DNA of 64,000 nucleotides, taken from an uncultured Lachnospiraceae bacterium (lineage in GTDB: Bacteria > Bacillota > Clostridia > Lachnospirales > Lachnospiraceae). The DNA lies in contig CANQAP010000001.1 of assembly GCA_947589305.1 (NCBI GenBank), positions 1-64,000 on the forward strand, read 5' to 3'. The notes beneath the pieces were generated by a model that saw only the letters and a list, made by a program, of their open reading frames with translations, made no database searches and had not been told where the DNA came from. Positions 51,045 through 60,287 of this stretch are shown here, piece after piece; the first letter of the stretch is position 1, and the number at the start of each line of letters is the position of its first letter. Made by a program: the position numbers and the translations under genes.

Positions 51045-52220
51045 ATGATACCATTGATGAATGTAACAAAACAGTATGAACATTTAGAACAGGAGCTGGA
51101 TGCCGCTGCATTGCGGGTACTGCATTCCGGAAAGTATATATTAGGTGAGGATGAACAGGAATTCGAAAAAGAATTTGCTGCTTATTGCGGAGTGAAATAT
51201 GCTGTCGGAGTGGGAAACGGAACGGATGCTCTGGTCATTGCGTTATCGGCTGCCGGAATCGGAACAGGAGACGAAGTCATTACGTCAGCCATGAGTTTTT
51301 TTGCAACGGCGGAAGCGATTGCAGCAGTCGGAGCAAAACCGGTTTTTGTGGATTGCCGACGGGATACTTATGTGATTGATGAAACAGCAATCGAATCAAA
51401 AATCAATGAACACACCAAGGCGATCATACCGGTCCATTTATATGGGCAATGTGCAAATATGGATACAATATTAAACATTGCTCAAAAGCATCATCTCTAT
51501 GTAATTGAAGATTGCGCACAGGCTGCAGGTGCTTTATATCACGGAAAAAAAGCCGGATCTTTTGGTGATATGGGATGTGTCTCTTTCTTTCCGACAAAGA
51601 ATCTGGGATGTGCAGGAGACGGGGGTATGATTTTGACAGATAATGAGGAATTATATTCGCTGTGTCAGGCATATCGGGTACATGGAAGCGGTACAAATGG
51701 ATTGCTGGCATATAGCAGGAAAAAAGGTATTTCGGTTGATACATCGGCTTTGGATTTCCATGGAAATTTACCAAAATACTATAACTTTGTGATCGGTCAT
51801 AATTCCCGTTTGGATACCTTACAGGCAGCGCTGCTCAGGGTGAAGCTGCCGCATTTGGATGGTTGGAATGCCAGAAGAAGGGAAATTGCAAAAAGATATC
51901 AACAGGAAATCACCAATCCGAAAGTGAAGCAACCGATATGCGACAGTGCCAACACACATATTTTTTATGTGTATGTCTTGGAAGTAGAAAACCGAGCGGC
52001 GTTTCGGGAATATTTAGAGAAACAGGGCGTGACAACCGGCGTTTATTTTCCGGTGCCGCTTCATTTGCAAAAAGTCTTTGAGGAGTTGGGGTATCAGGAA
52101 GGTGATCTGCCAAATGCGGAATATTTGGCGGATCATGGCGTAGCGATCCCGATGTTTGCGGAATTGACAGAACACGAAATAGGAAAGATCATTCAAAGCA
52201 TCAATGCTTGGGAGGGATAA
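51045..52220 (+). CDS. DegT/DnrJ/EryC1 sugar aminotransferase
   Basis: A 391-aa PLP enzyme that aminates a keto-sugar nucleotide. VGVGNGTDALVIALSAAGIG, IPVHLYGQCANMD, EDCAQAAGALYHGKKAGSFGD in part, and the PLP-Lys segment SFFPTKNLGCAGDGG are present. In the operon it may act on the 4-keto product of the dehydratase (PglE-like) or on a 3-keto sugar made by the Gfo/Idh enzyme at 53945 (WbpE/WlbC-like). The acyltransferase with a zinc-ribbon-like tail right after it favours the 3-amino route. Confidence 0.9.
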   Translation: MIPLMNVTKQYEHLEQELDAAALRVLHSGKYILGEDEQEFEKEFAAYCGVKYAVGVGNGTDALVIALSAAGIGTGDEVITSAMSFFATAEAIAAVGAKPVFVDCRRDTYVIDETAIESKINEHTKAIIPVHLYGQCANMDTILNIAQKHHLYVIEDCAQAAGALYHGKKAGSFGDMGCVSFFPTKNLGCAGDGGMILTDNEELYSLCQAYRVHGSGTNGLLAYSRKKGISVDTSALDFHGNLPKYYNFVIGHNSRLDTLQAALLRVKLPHLDGWNARRREIAKRYQQEITNPKVKQPICDSANTHIFYVYVLEVENRAAFREYLEKQGVTTGVYFPVPLHLQKVFEELGYQEGDLPNAEYLADHGVAIPMFAELTEHEIGKIIQSINAWEG

Positions 52221-52221
52221 T

Positions 52222-52802
52222 ATGAAAGAACAAGTAAACATTCATGAGACAGCATTTGTCAGTGACAAATCCGAGATAGGGGGGGTACAAGTGTTTGGCA
52301 GAATTGTAACATTATGGATGATGTTACGATCGGTCAGAATTGTAATTTAGGAGCCAATGTTTATATAGAACGTGGAGTTGTTATTGGCAATCAAGTCAAA
52401 ATCAAAAATAATATAGCAATCTATTCGGGTGTGACATGTGAAGATGATGTATTCCTTGGACCAAATTGTGTCTTTACCAATGTGATAAATCCCAGAAGTT
52501 TTATCAACAGGAAGTCAGAGTTTCGACCTACCTTGATTAAAAAAGGCGCCAGTATCGGAGCAAATGCAACAATCGTGTGTGGGCATACGGTCGGGCAATA
52601 TGCAATGGTCGGTGCGGGAGCGGTTGTGACAAAAGATATTCCGCCATATGCTTTGGCAGTAGGTAATCCGGCAAAATGTATAGGCTGGGTTTGTAAATGC
52701 GGGACGACGTTGGTAAATGAAGGTAATACATTCCAATGTCCTGCCTGTGGAAATCTGTATCAACAGACAGAAGATGGCATACAGGCTGTGAAGGAAAAAT
52801 AA
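52222..52802 (+). pseudogene. Frameshifted sugar N-acyltransferase (WbpD-like), candidate phase-variable gene
   Basis: The gene starts at ATG 52222 after GGGAGGG with MKEQVNIHETAFVSDKSEIGG, then hits a run of seven G (52279-52285). In this frame it stops at 52348-52350 after 42 codons. Adding one G gives EIGGGTSVWQNCNIMDDVTIG, the exact family continuation, and a 193-aa left-handed beta-helix protein to 52802. The tail CKCGTTLVN and CPACGNLYQQ has two CxC/CxxC pairs as in WbpD/WlbB-type acyltransferases. So one base is missing in a homopolymer. It may be an OFF phase state, a fixed mutation or a sequencing error. Confidence 0.85.
52279..52285 (+). repeat. G7 homopolymer causing the frameshift
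   Basis: Seven consecutive G at codons 20-22 of the acyltransferase gene; eight would restore the frame. Longest G tract I noticed in the window. Confidence 0.85.
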
Positions 52803-52843
52803 GATCATATCGATTCGGATAGATGCTGGTAAGGAGAAAGCAG

Positions 52844-53527
52844 ATGGAACAAAAAATCAGCGATACAGCTATTATCTATCCGGGTGTAACGATAGGAGAT
52901 CATGTAGTCATTCATGATTATGTGGTCATCTATCCGGAAGTAGTTATTCAGGACGGAGTGGAAATCTTTGACCATTGCGTGATTGGGAAAACACCGAGAA
53001 CGGCGGGAAGTTCAAAAAGGAAGGTGAATCAAAACTATAAAAAGACAATCATTGGTAAAGAAACGGTTTTGTCAGTGGGATGTGTGATATACACCGGAAC
53101 CGTCATAGGAGAGAAAACATTATTGGGCGATCATGCTTCCCTGCGTGAAGATTGTGTAGTGGGGAGTAATTGCATCCTTGCAAGAAACGTTAGCGTGAAT
53201 TATAATACTAAAATCGGAGATTTTACGAAAATCATGGATAATACGCATATCACCGGTAATGTTTTGATCGAAGATCATGTATTTATCAGTGTTTTGGTTG
53301 CAACGACGAATGACAATCTCATAGGAAAGGGAAGTGCATTTGATGAAGTAAGAGAAGTTGGTCCGCATATTAAACATGGAGCTACCATCGGAGCGGCTGC
53401 GAACATTTTACCGGCTGTAACAGTTGGTGTAAATGCCATCGTGGGAGCCGGAAGTGTAGTGACAAAAGACGTGCCTGATGAAAAAGTAGTTATGGGTATC
53501 CCGGCTAGAGTGGTCAGAGAGGTATAG
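52844..53527 (+). CDS. Hexapeptide-repeat acyltransferase
   Basis: A 227-aa left-handed beta-helix protein. Isoleucine-patch repeats run through most of the length (IYPGVTIGDHVVIHDYVVIYPEV in part, IIGKETVLSVGCVIYTGTVIG in part), ending with INTERIM-type VGAGSVVTKDVPDEKVVMGIPARVV split. It has no zinc-ribbon tail. I start at ATG 52844, 7 bp after AAGGAG; the in-frame ATG at 52823 lies before that site. With the MaoC-like gene next to it, it may transfer a hydroxyacyl group; the acyl donor is unknown. Confidence 0.85.
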   Translation: MEQKISDTAIIYPGVTIGDHVVIHDYVVIYPEVVIQDGVEIFDHCVIGKTPRTAGSSKRKVNQNYKKTIIGKETVLSVGCVIYTGTVIGEKTLLGDHASLREDCVVGSNCILARNVSVNYNTKIGDFTKIMDNTHITGNVLIEDHVFISVLVATTNDNLIGKGSAFDEVREVGPHIKHGATIGAAANILPAVTVGVNAIVGAGSVVTKDVPDEKVVMGIPARVVREV

Positions 53528-53530
53528 ACG

Positions 53531-53944
53531 ATGGATGAGATGCTTTTTTATGTCGGACAACATGAAGAAATTGTTAGAACGATAACGCGGGAGGAAGTGC
53601 TTAAATATGCTTATCTGACTGAAGATATGAATCCAATCCATATTGACCCGGAGGCTGCCCAAAAATCTATTTTTGGTAAGCAAGTGGTACATGGGATGTT
53701 TTGTGCATCCTTAATTTCTGGTATATTAGGCATGAAAATGCCCGGAAAAGGCACGATTTATGTGAGCCAATATGTGGAATTTGTATCTCCGGTTTATTTA
53801 GGGGATACGGTTAGGGTTTCTGTTGAAATCATTGAAATGTTAGAGAAAAGAAAAGCAAAATGCTCAACCATTATTTATAATCAAGATAACAAGATTGTTT
53901 TAAATGGTTATGCGATCGTAAAACTGCCAAAGGAGAGAATATAG
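53531..53944 (+). CDS. MaoC-like (R)-specific enoyl-CoA hydratase
   Basis: A 137-aa hot-dog-fold protein. The hydratase motif is present: Asp32 and His37 in TEDMNPIHIDPEAA, then GKQVVHGMFCASLISGILG. Such enzymes add water to enoyl-CoA to give (R)-3-hydroxyacyl-CoA. It lies 3 bp after the hexapeptide acyltransferase gene and 0 bp before the Gfo/Idh gene. Its presence in a polysaccharide operon suggests a 3-hydroxyacyl (for example 3-hydroxybutyryl) substituent on an amino sugar; this is inference. Confidence 0.85.
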   Translation: MDEMLFYVGQHEEIVRTITREEVLKYAYLTEDMNPIHIDPEAAQKSIFGKQVVHGMFCASLISGILGMKMPGKGTIYVSQYVEFVSPVYLGDTVRVSVEIIEMLEKRKAKCSTIIYNQDNKIVLNGYAIVKLPKERI

Positions 53945-55018
53945 ATGAATTACGCATTAATTGGTTGTGGAAGAATTTCAACCAATCATATTACAGCAGC
54001 AAAAAAAAATCATTTAACGATCACAGCTGTGTGTGATGTCAAAGAAGATCATATGGAACGCCTATTAGAAAAGCATGGTTTGCAAGATGATGCGACCATA
54101 AAGCGGTATACGGATTACAAGAAAATGATTGAGGAAAATGAGATTGAATTAATCAGTATAGCAACGGAAAGCGGATTGCATGCGGAAATTGCCTTATACT
54201 GTATTGAGCATGGTATTCATGTGATCATTGAAAAACCGATGGCAATGAGTATGGCAGATGCCAATGCAATCATTCAAAAGGCTGAGGAAAAAAAGGTGAA
54301 AGTATCGGCATGTCATCAAAATCGGTTTAATATTGCGGTACAGGAAATGCGTAAAGCTTTAGAGGCTGGACGGTTTGGAAAGCTTTCTCATGGTTCGATA
54401 CACGTTAGATGGAACAGAACGGAAGGATATTATAAGCAGGCTTCATGGAGAGGTACATGGACACAAGATGGCGGGGCGTTAATGAATCAGTGTATCCATG
54501 GTATTGACCTTCTTCGGTGGATGTTAGGAGATGAAGTAGAGGAAGTTTACGGACAGACAAGACAGCAGTTTCACCCATACTTAGAAACAGAGGACATAGG
54601 TATGGCTGTCGTGAAATTTAAAAACGGAGCCATTGCAACGATTGAAGGAACGACAAATGTGTATCCGAAGAATTTAGAAGAGACATTATATCTTTTCGGA
54701 GAAAAAGGCACGGTAAAATTGGGTGGAACTTCAGCGAATAATATTGATGTATGGGTTTTTGCAGAAGAAACAGACGCAGATAAAAGAAAGAAGGGTTTAG
54801 AAGAAGCAACAAGTAACGTATATGGAAACGGACATACCAGTTTATTTGCAGATGTTATCGATGCAATCCGGAATGATCGACCGCCTTATGTAGATGCAAT
54901 CGCCGGAAGAAATGCTTTAGAATTGGTCTTAGCAATATATAAGAGCCAAAAAAACGGTATGCCGGTTCAATTACCGTTAGATGATTTTTCTAGTACTGAC
55001 ATGAAAGGAGTCTTATAA
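53945..55018 (+). CDS. Gfo/Idh/MocA sugar oxidoreductase
   Basis: A 357-aa NAD(P)-dependent enzyme. The start YALIGCGRISTNHITAAKKN is the Rossmann motif, HVIIEKPMAMSMADAN gives the catalytic EKP, and GGALMNQCIHGIDLLRWMLGD the His-x3-Asp substrate site. WbpB/WlbA-type members oxidise C3 of a UDP-sugar before amination, which fits the aminotransferase and acyltransferase nearby. A nine-A run lies at 54001-54009. The last A of its stop is the first base of the next gene. Confidence 0.88.
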   Translation: MNYALIGCGRISTNHITAAKKNHLTITAVCDVKEDHMERLLEKHGLQDDATIKRYTDYKKMIEENEIELISIATESGLHAEIALYCIEHGIHVIIEKPMAMSMADANAIIQKAEEKKVKVSACHQNRFNIAVQEMRKALEAGRFGKLSHGSIHVRWNRTEGYYKQASWRGTWTQDGGALMNQCIHGIDLLRWMLGDEVEEVYGQTRQQFHPYLETEDIGMAVVKFKNGAIATIEGTTNVYPKNLEETLYLFGEKGTVKLGGTSANNIDVWVFAEETDADKRKKGLEEATSNVYGNGHTSLFADVIDAIRNDRPPYVDAIAGRNALELVLAIYKSQKNGMPVQLPLDDFSSTDMKGVL

Positions 55019-56118
55019 TGAATGTCATCATGTTGTTGACAAATCCGTGTAACCCGGATGTTCGTGTTCTGAAGGAGGCAAAATACCTAAAAGAATTGGG
55101 ACATAACGTTATTATTTTATGTTGGGATAGAGATCAGAATACGTCTTTACCGATAAAATCAGTTACTGAAGGTATTCAAATTATGCGTATTCGTGTGGCT
55201 TCAAAATATGGTACTGGTTATAAGCAATTAGGAGCATTTTTGAAATATGTTATAAAATGTAAACAGTATATCAAAAAACAATCTGTAGATTATATTCACT
55301 GTCATGACTTAGACGGAATGGTCGCATTTAAACTCATGATGATCAATAAACCATATGTCTTTGACATGCATGAATTTTTTGTAACCGGAAGTTTTTTGAT
55401 TAAAAAGTTAAAAAAAATATTTATTGAGAATTCTATTAAAAAAAGTGTTGGATCTATATGTGTACACAATAGGATTTATTCCAAAACATTATCTTCAAAA
55501 GTTATATCGAAACTGTATAATTTAAAGAATTATCCAGATGCAACTGTTTTAGAATATAAAGAAAAAACGAAAAGTGATAAATTGCGAATTGGATATATGG
55601 GAACTGTTCGCAGACAGATTCCTCATTTTCATGCTTTATTTGAAGCATGTTCAGATATGAATAATGTAGAAATTGACATTTATGGCGGTGGTGTAGACTT
55701 AGAGCAATTGTTAGAAATGGAAAAACAGTATGCGAATGTAAAAGTACATGGACCATATGACGGAATGAAAGAATCGTCAGACCTATATCAAACAATTGAC
55801 GTACTTTTTTGTGGTTATGATAACAAAAATCCTAATTTTCAAGAGGATATCAATTCCGTAAAATTTTTTGAAGCTATTATTACGCAAACTCCGATTATTA
55901 TGACAGATGGTATATTTATGGCAGAAGAAGTTCGGCGTTTGAAAATAGGATATACAGTTGATACTACAAATGCTGAGCAATTAACAATAATAGTCAATCA
56001 TATTTTAGAAGCTCCATCTGAATTGCTACAGTTTCAAGAGAACATGAGAAAGATAGCTCCAAATTATAAATGGGAAAATGAAGTCAAAATACTGGAAAAG
56101 ATTTATGGAAAGGCATGA
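55018..56118 (+). CDS. GT4 family glycosyltransferase
   Basis: A 366-aa GT-B protein. MLLTNPCNPDVRVLKEAKYL and YIHCHDLDGMVAFKLM mark the acceptor domain, and RIGYMGTVRRQIPHFHALFEAC begins the donor domain; the usual E-x7-E is partly degenerate (EDINSVKFFEAIITQTPII). It starts on the A of the previous TAA. Base composition is clearly AT-rich. Sugar specificity cannot be told. Confidence 0.83.
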   Translation: MNVIMLLTNPCNPDVRVLKEAKYLKELGHNVIILCWDRDQNTSLPIKSVTEGIQIMRIRVASKYGTGYKQLGAFLKYVIKCKQYIKKQSVDYIHCHDLDGMVAFKLMMINKPYVFDMHEFFVTGSFLIKKLKKIFIENSIKKSVGSICVHNRIYSKTLSSKVISKLYNLKNYPDATVLEYKEKTKSDKLRIGYMGTVRRQIPHFHALFEACSDMNNVEIDIYGGGVDLEQLLEMEKQYANVKVHGPYDGMKESSDLYQTIDVLFCGYDNKNPNFQEDINSVKFFEAIITQTPIIMTDGIFMAEEVRRLKIGYTVDTTNAEQLTIIVNHILEAPSELLQFQENMRKIAPNYKWENEVKILEKIYGKA

Positions 56119-56125
56119 AGATCAT

Positions 56126-57418
56126 ATGAAGATGTTAAGGCAAATAGACCTCAATGATATAAAATTCATAATAGTATCCATGTGTTATAGAATTTTATTT
56201 GAGATTGTTTTTGTTAAAATTGTATATCCCATTTATTTTTATGATTCACTGGAATTGTACTGTCAAGTATTCTATTACTTTTTAGGGTGGATGCTTACAA
56301 TTTTGGGATCCGCTTGGATTTCGAAAGAATTAAAAAAGAAAACTATGCAGTCCAATATCATGGCATTGCTGTTTTTTATGTCGTTTTTGCCGTCCATAAC
56401 GTTAGCTGGAATAGTTAGAACAACTTTTTTATGGGAGTTCCTAGTATACTCTTTTGTTTTTTTATTAGCATATAAACTAATCCCTGATTTTAAAATAAAA
56501 AGACCCCAAAAAAACTACCTAGTTATTGTTTTAGGATACATGATGCTTATTTTTTCGATTGTCATTGTTTACATATGGTTTGTGTATGCGGACCATAGAT
56601 TGTCATTGGCAATCGATCAGATTTATGTTGCAAGAGCAGAGGCAACGACAAATGAGTTGTCACTCTATTTTAAATATATTTATGTGATAGCAAAAAATAT
56701 ATTACCGATTATAATTATATTTTATATGTGGCAAAAAAAATATATCATTATGATATGGTCCATGATTTTACAATATTTAATTTTTGTATATGATGGTAGT
56801 AAAACAACCTTAGTTAGTTTATTTTTATCTGTTGGCATGTATATGCTTTTCTTTATTGTTCACAATGCAGAACATTATTATCCTACATTATTTGCTGGAG
56901 GAACGCTGATTGGATTGTTAGAATATATGACAACTGACCATAATGTGGTGACTCACTACTTAATTAGAAGAGTTTTAATGGAACCGTCAATAATTAATTA
57001 TTTTTATTATGATTTTTTTAAAGTTCATAAACCGGATTTCTTTCAAGAAAGTATTTTAAGGCGAATAGGTTTTGTATCTGAATATAGTGATTTAGGTATT
57101 TTTAGAACGATTGGTAAATTATATTATCATAATAATAATAACAGCGTAAATAATGGATTATTCTCAGATGCATTTGCTAATTTAGGTTATGCTGGATTAA
57201 TTATAATGCCAATTTTAATAGTAATTATAATTAAAATTTTTCAAGCTGTTTCATATGAATTGCCATTATATATTTCATTGTCTTGTGTATTTATGATAGT
57301 ATTTACGATAGTTAGTAATTCATTTTTTACTTTTTTTATTACACATGGATTTGTTTTTTTAATGATCATTCTTTATTGTTGGCCAAGAAATCATGTCAAT
57401 AACTGCATAATAACATAA
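56126..57418 (+). CDS. Wzy-like polysaccharide polymerase
   Basis: A 430-aa membrane protein with about 10-11 spans and a periplasmic loop after VLGYMMLIFSIVIVYIWF that carries Arg/Asp residues, as in Wzy and O-antigen ligases. YDGSKTTLVSLFLSVGMYML is a typical inner-membrane stretch, and the segment ending GLFSDAFANLGYAGLIIMP resembles the late loop and helix of oligosaccharide repeat-unit polymerases. I favour ATG 56126; starts at 56078 and 56105 overlap the GT4 gene, and the evidence here is not decisive. Wzy sequences are poorly conserved, so the call rests on topology and on the flippase and Wzz-like genes nearby. Confidence 0.65.
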   Translation: MKMLRQIDLNDIKFIIVSMCYRILFEIVFVKIVYPIYFYDSLELYCQVFYYFLGWMLTILGSAWISKELKKKTMQSNIMALLFFMSFLPSITLAGIVRTTFLWEFLVYSFVFLLAYKLIPDFKIKRPQKNYLVIVLGYMMLIFSIVIVYIWFVYADHRLSLAIDQIYVARAEATTNELSLYFKYIYVIAKNILPIIIIFYMWQKKYIIMIWSMILQYLIFVYDGSKTTLVSLFLSVGMYMLFFIVHNAEHYYPTLFAGGTLIGLLEYMTTDHNVVTHYLIRRVLMEPSIINYFYYDFFKVHKPDFFQESILRRIGFVSEYSDLGIFRTIGKLYYHNNNNSVNNGLFSDAFANLGYAGLIIMPILIVIIIKIFQAVSYELPLYISLSCVFMIVFTIVSNSFFTFFITHGFVFLMIILYCWPRNHVNNCIIT

Positions 57419-57498
57419 TCACTAAATACATGGAATGATACAATATTATGTCAATATACACCACTCTAGTAGTTTAAATGAAAAGGTGCTAATGATCA

Positions 57499-59031
57499 AT
57501 GAAAGAGAAAACATCTAAACCGGTTATCCTAATATTTGTTTTAACCGTTGTTGGAAAAATCATGGGATTTATAAGATCCATGATTATTGCAGCATATTAT
57601 GGGGCTGACAATGTTACGGATGCCTATTATTTAACAAATGGAATTATATCAAATGTTTTTTACGCAATTACTATGTCGGTTTCAGTTGCCTTTTTACCAC
57701 TTTACATTAAAGTGAAAGAGGAAAAAGGTAAGCTGGCTGGTAAGCAGTTTGCCAGTAGAGTTTTAGTGAATATGAGTATGTTATCTGGAATGGTCACACT
57801 TGTGTTAATTGCAGTTGCACCATTGGTGATTAAAATTGTGGCATTTTCTTATGTAGGTACTCAGTTTCAAATGGCAGTGCTTTTTTTTCGCATCATGGCA
57901 GTCGGTATTGTTTTTTCTTTAGTTACGGATATCATGCAAAGCTTAATGAATGCGGAAAAAATATATGGGTATGTATCTTTTGCAACGATTCTCAACAGCT
58001 TTATTCTTATAATTGCCATAATTGTGTTTGATGAACGTTTTGGCATATTGGCTTTAGTGATAGCTACTCCTTTGTCGTATCTAGCACAATATATATTCTT
58101 AAAGTTAAGAAGTAGAAAGTTTGTTAGCTTTACTTTGAAGTATGGTATTAGAGATTCTAATTTTAAATTTCTTTGTAAACAATCGTTACCTATCTTCTTA
58201 AGCAATGCAACCATAGAAATTAATCAGATGATAGATCAGTTATTGTTAATATCTATCGCAGAGGGTGCTGTTACCGCATTATCATATTCTGCCGTATTAT
58301 TTCAATTTTCTGCTCATATTTTGTGTATGCCGGTTAGTACTGTAACGTATACAGAGATTTCTCAGGCATGTGCGAGAAAGGATTATGATTCAGTTAGGTA
58401 TTCTCTACAACAGGCGTTGGAATTATTTATACTAATTGGAATTCCAATTGCAATTGTTATCTTTTTCATGCCAAAGCTGATTGTGCAAATTGTGTATGGT
58501 AGAGGTGAATATGATTTAACGGCAATCACCCAAACGGCAGTAGGATTAAAATATTATGCGTTTTGTTTGATTCCATATTGTATCAAACAGGTATTTACGA
58601 AAGCATTTTATTCTATGGAAGATACAAAAACACCAATGAAAACCGGAGTTTTAGAAGTTTGTTTAAATATTGCAAGTTCGATTCTTTTGTCTCATTTTTT
58701 GGGGATTAGAGGTGTTGTCATCGGTACAGCATTGGCAAGTACAGTGTTTAGTATGATACTTATCTTGTTATTCCATAAGAAATATGTTAAATTGGGTTTA
58801 AAACAGAAAAGAAAAGAAATTATAAAAATTATTTTTGTTACTATTCTTACGATATTGTTTACTGTATTTTTATGTAAAATGGAGTTGCCTATAGCATCTC
58901 TTTGGGTTTTTATAATCTACTCGTTAGTAATTATTTTATTGTATATGATTTTGCTTTGCGTTATGAAAGTATCGTTGGTTTGGACTTGGGTATTAAAAAT
59001 AAAAGCAATAGAGAAAAATAATAAAAAATGA
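57499..59031 (+). CDS. MurJ/MviN-like lipid flippase
   Basis: A 510-aa protein with 14 spans. The N-terminal GKIMGFIRSMIIAAYYGADNVTDAYYL is the MurJ-family signature with its Arg and Asp residues, and YGRGEYDLTAITQTA and AFYSMEDTKTPMKTG are family loops. It could be the Wzx of this operon; MurJ-like proteins serve this role in many Firmicute glycan loci. The ATG follows AAGGTG at 57483-57488. The 80 bp before it is AT-rich with no clear promoter. Confidence 0.87.
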   Translation: MKEKTSKPVILIFVLTVVGKIMGFIRSMIIAAYYGADNVTDAYYLTNGIISNVFYAITMSVSVAFLPLYIKVKEEKGKLAGKQFASRVLVNMSMLSGMVTLVLIAVAPLVIKIVAFSYVGTQFQMAVLFFRIMAVGIVFSLVTDIMQSLMNAEKIYGYVSFATILNSFILIIAIIVFDERFGILALVIATPLSYLAQYIFLKLRSRKFVSFTLKYGIRDSNFKFLCKQSLPIFLSNATIEINQMIDQLLLISIAEGAVTALSYSAVLFQFSAHILCMPVSTVTYTEISQACARKDYDSVRYSLQQALELFILIGIPIAIVIFFMPKLIVQIVYGRGEYDLTAITQTAVGLKYYAFCLIPYCIKQVFTKAFYSMEDTKTPMKTGVLEVCLNIASSILLSHFLGIRGVVIGTALASTVFSMILILLFHKKYVKLGLKQKRKEIIKIIFVTILTILFTVFLCKMELPIASLWVFIIYSLVIILLYMILLCVMKVSLVWTWVLKIKAIEKNNKK

Positions 59032-59066
59032 TAAAGTATGAACCTATATATTTGAGGAGGATATTC

Positions 59067-60254
59067 ATGAAACAAAAAAATAAGATATGGATTATAATAC
59101 TAAAAATAATATTGATATTGAGCATAATTATTGGACTGATTCTATCTCTATATATAAGCAAATCAAGTAAAAAGCCGTATAGAATTTACAATGACATTAT
59201 GGGATGTTTTATGCCAGATAATGTACCGATAGAGGATAGTATAAAGGCATTGTGGGAGAGAGGTGGAAATCATTCTGAACTGGCACTAATTCTCAGAAGT
59301 GAAATACGTCATTATAAAGCCGAGGAAAATGAATATTCAGAAAACGTTATTGAAGGGATTTCACAATACCTGATGGAGAATGCCTATACGGTAGGAGGGG
59401 ATGGAATGACAATAGGCTATGGTATGAATGGCACTTCTTTAGAGAATACCGGAGCTGCCGTCATTAGAGACAATACGGTATATACCATTCAGACGGCAGA
59501 AGTCATGTTGGCATTTTGTGATCTATTAGAGTTAAAAACCGAAAAGTTGGATATAGATGAGACTCACATAAAAGAAATTCTTTACGAATGTTGTACAGAT
59601 TATGCTGAAAGTGTGTATGTGGAATCAGGAGATCGCTGTTATTTTGCATATGATAATTCAGTGGAAGATAGAGAATTGGAAATCGTTAATACAAGTTCGA
59701 TGCTTGCTGGTGCAATCGCAAGAGTGATGTATATTTGTCCCGATATTTTTTCAAATGAGGAAATAGATACTTGGCTAGTAAAATTAAATGCAGTTTATAC
59801 AACAATAAAGTCAGAACAATACTTAGAACAAGGAATTGTACTATGGAAATATTGTGACAGTGATCCAAATTCTGTATATAATGATTTGATACATGTTGCA
59901 TTTATTTATGAGGGATTGACAAATTTATCATTAGTCCTTGATTCTGTAACTACTGAAGGAATTATTGATAGCTTTTATAGTAATATAGATGAAAATAACG
60001 TAATTTATAATTATCCTTTAAAGTTAAATGTAGAGTATCAGCAAAAATCACAATTACGTTCTTTAGGTGCAGTACTATGGACTATAAAAGAGGATAAAAA
60101 GTTTTTAAAACTTTCTATTAATCAATTGGATGAATTTGATTTAGAAGAATACTTACAAGAGTATCCTGATTATAGATTTCCTAATGGAAATGGTTTTTTG
60201 CGAAATGAAGTTTTTTTTCTACTATATGGACTTAGTCACTATTGTTATAAGTAA
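59067..60254 (+). CDS. Membrane-anchored extracytoplasmic protein, unknown function
   Basis: A 395-aa protein I do not recognise. A single span lies at about residues 5-32, then an extracytoplasmic part rich in helices and acidic residues (SEIRHYKAEENEYSENVIEG, IDETHIKEILYECC). Alternating helix pairs with Trp/Tyr/Gly turns, such as GGDGMTIGYGMNGTSLENTG, suggest an alpha/alpha-toroid like those of some glycan hydrolases, lyases and epimerases. ATG 59067 follows GAGGAGG; ATG 59028 lies in the MurJ-like 3' end. Its place beside the polymerase and flippase points to glycan handling outside the cell. Confidence 0.6.
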   Translation: MKQKNKIWIIILKIILILSIIIGLILSLYISKSSKKPYRIYNDIMGCFMPDNVPIEDSIKALWERGGNHSELALILRSEIRHYKAEENEYSENVIEGISQYLMENAYTVGGDGMTIGYGMNGTSLENTGAAVIRDNTVYTIQTAEVMLAFCDLLELKTEKLDIDETHIKEILYECCTDYAESVYVESGDRCYFAYDNSVEDRELEIVNTSSMLAGAIARVMYICPDIFSNEEIDTWLVKLNAVYTTIKSEQYLEQGIVLWKYCDSDPNSVYNDLIHVAFIYEGLTNLSLVLDSVTTEGIIDSFYSNIDENNVIYNYPLKLNVEYQQKSQLRSLGAVLWTIKEDKKFLKLSINQLDEFDLEEYLQEYPDYRFPNGNGFLRNEVFFLLYGLSHYCYK

Positions 60255-60287
60255 AACATCTATAATGTAATAAAAATAGGAGTGTTT

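Noticed and set aside
52314-52802. Independent 162-aa acyltransferase starting at ATG 52314
   Set aside because: No ribosome-binding site, and homologous N-terminal sequence continues upstream across the G7 tract.
54001-54009. A9 run in the Gfo/Idh gene as a second phase switch
   Set aside because: The frame is intact and A runs of this length are common in this AT-rich part; not enough evidence.
49816-55018. Full UDP-2,3-diacetamido-2,3-dideoxy-glucuronate (WbpA-B-E-D) pathway
   Set aside because: The dehydrogenase matches UDP-glucose-type Ugd, not WbpA, so only part of the pathway is supported.
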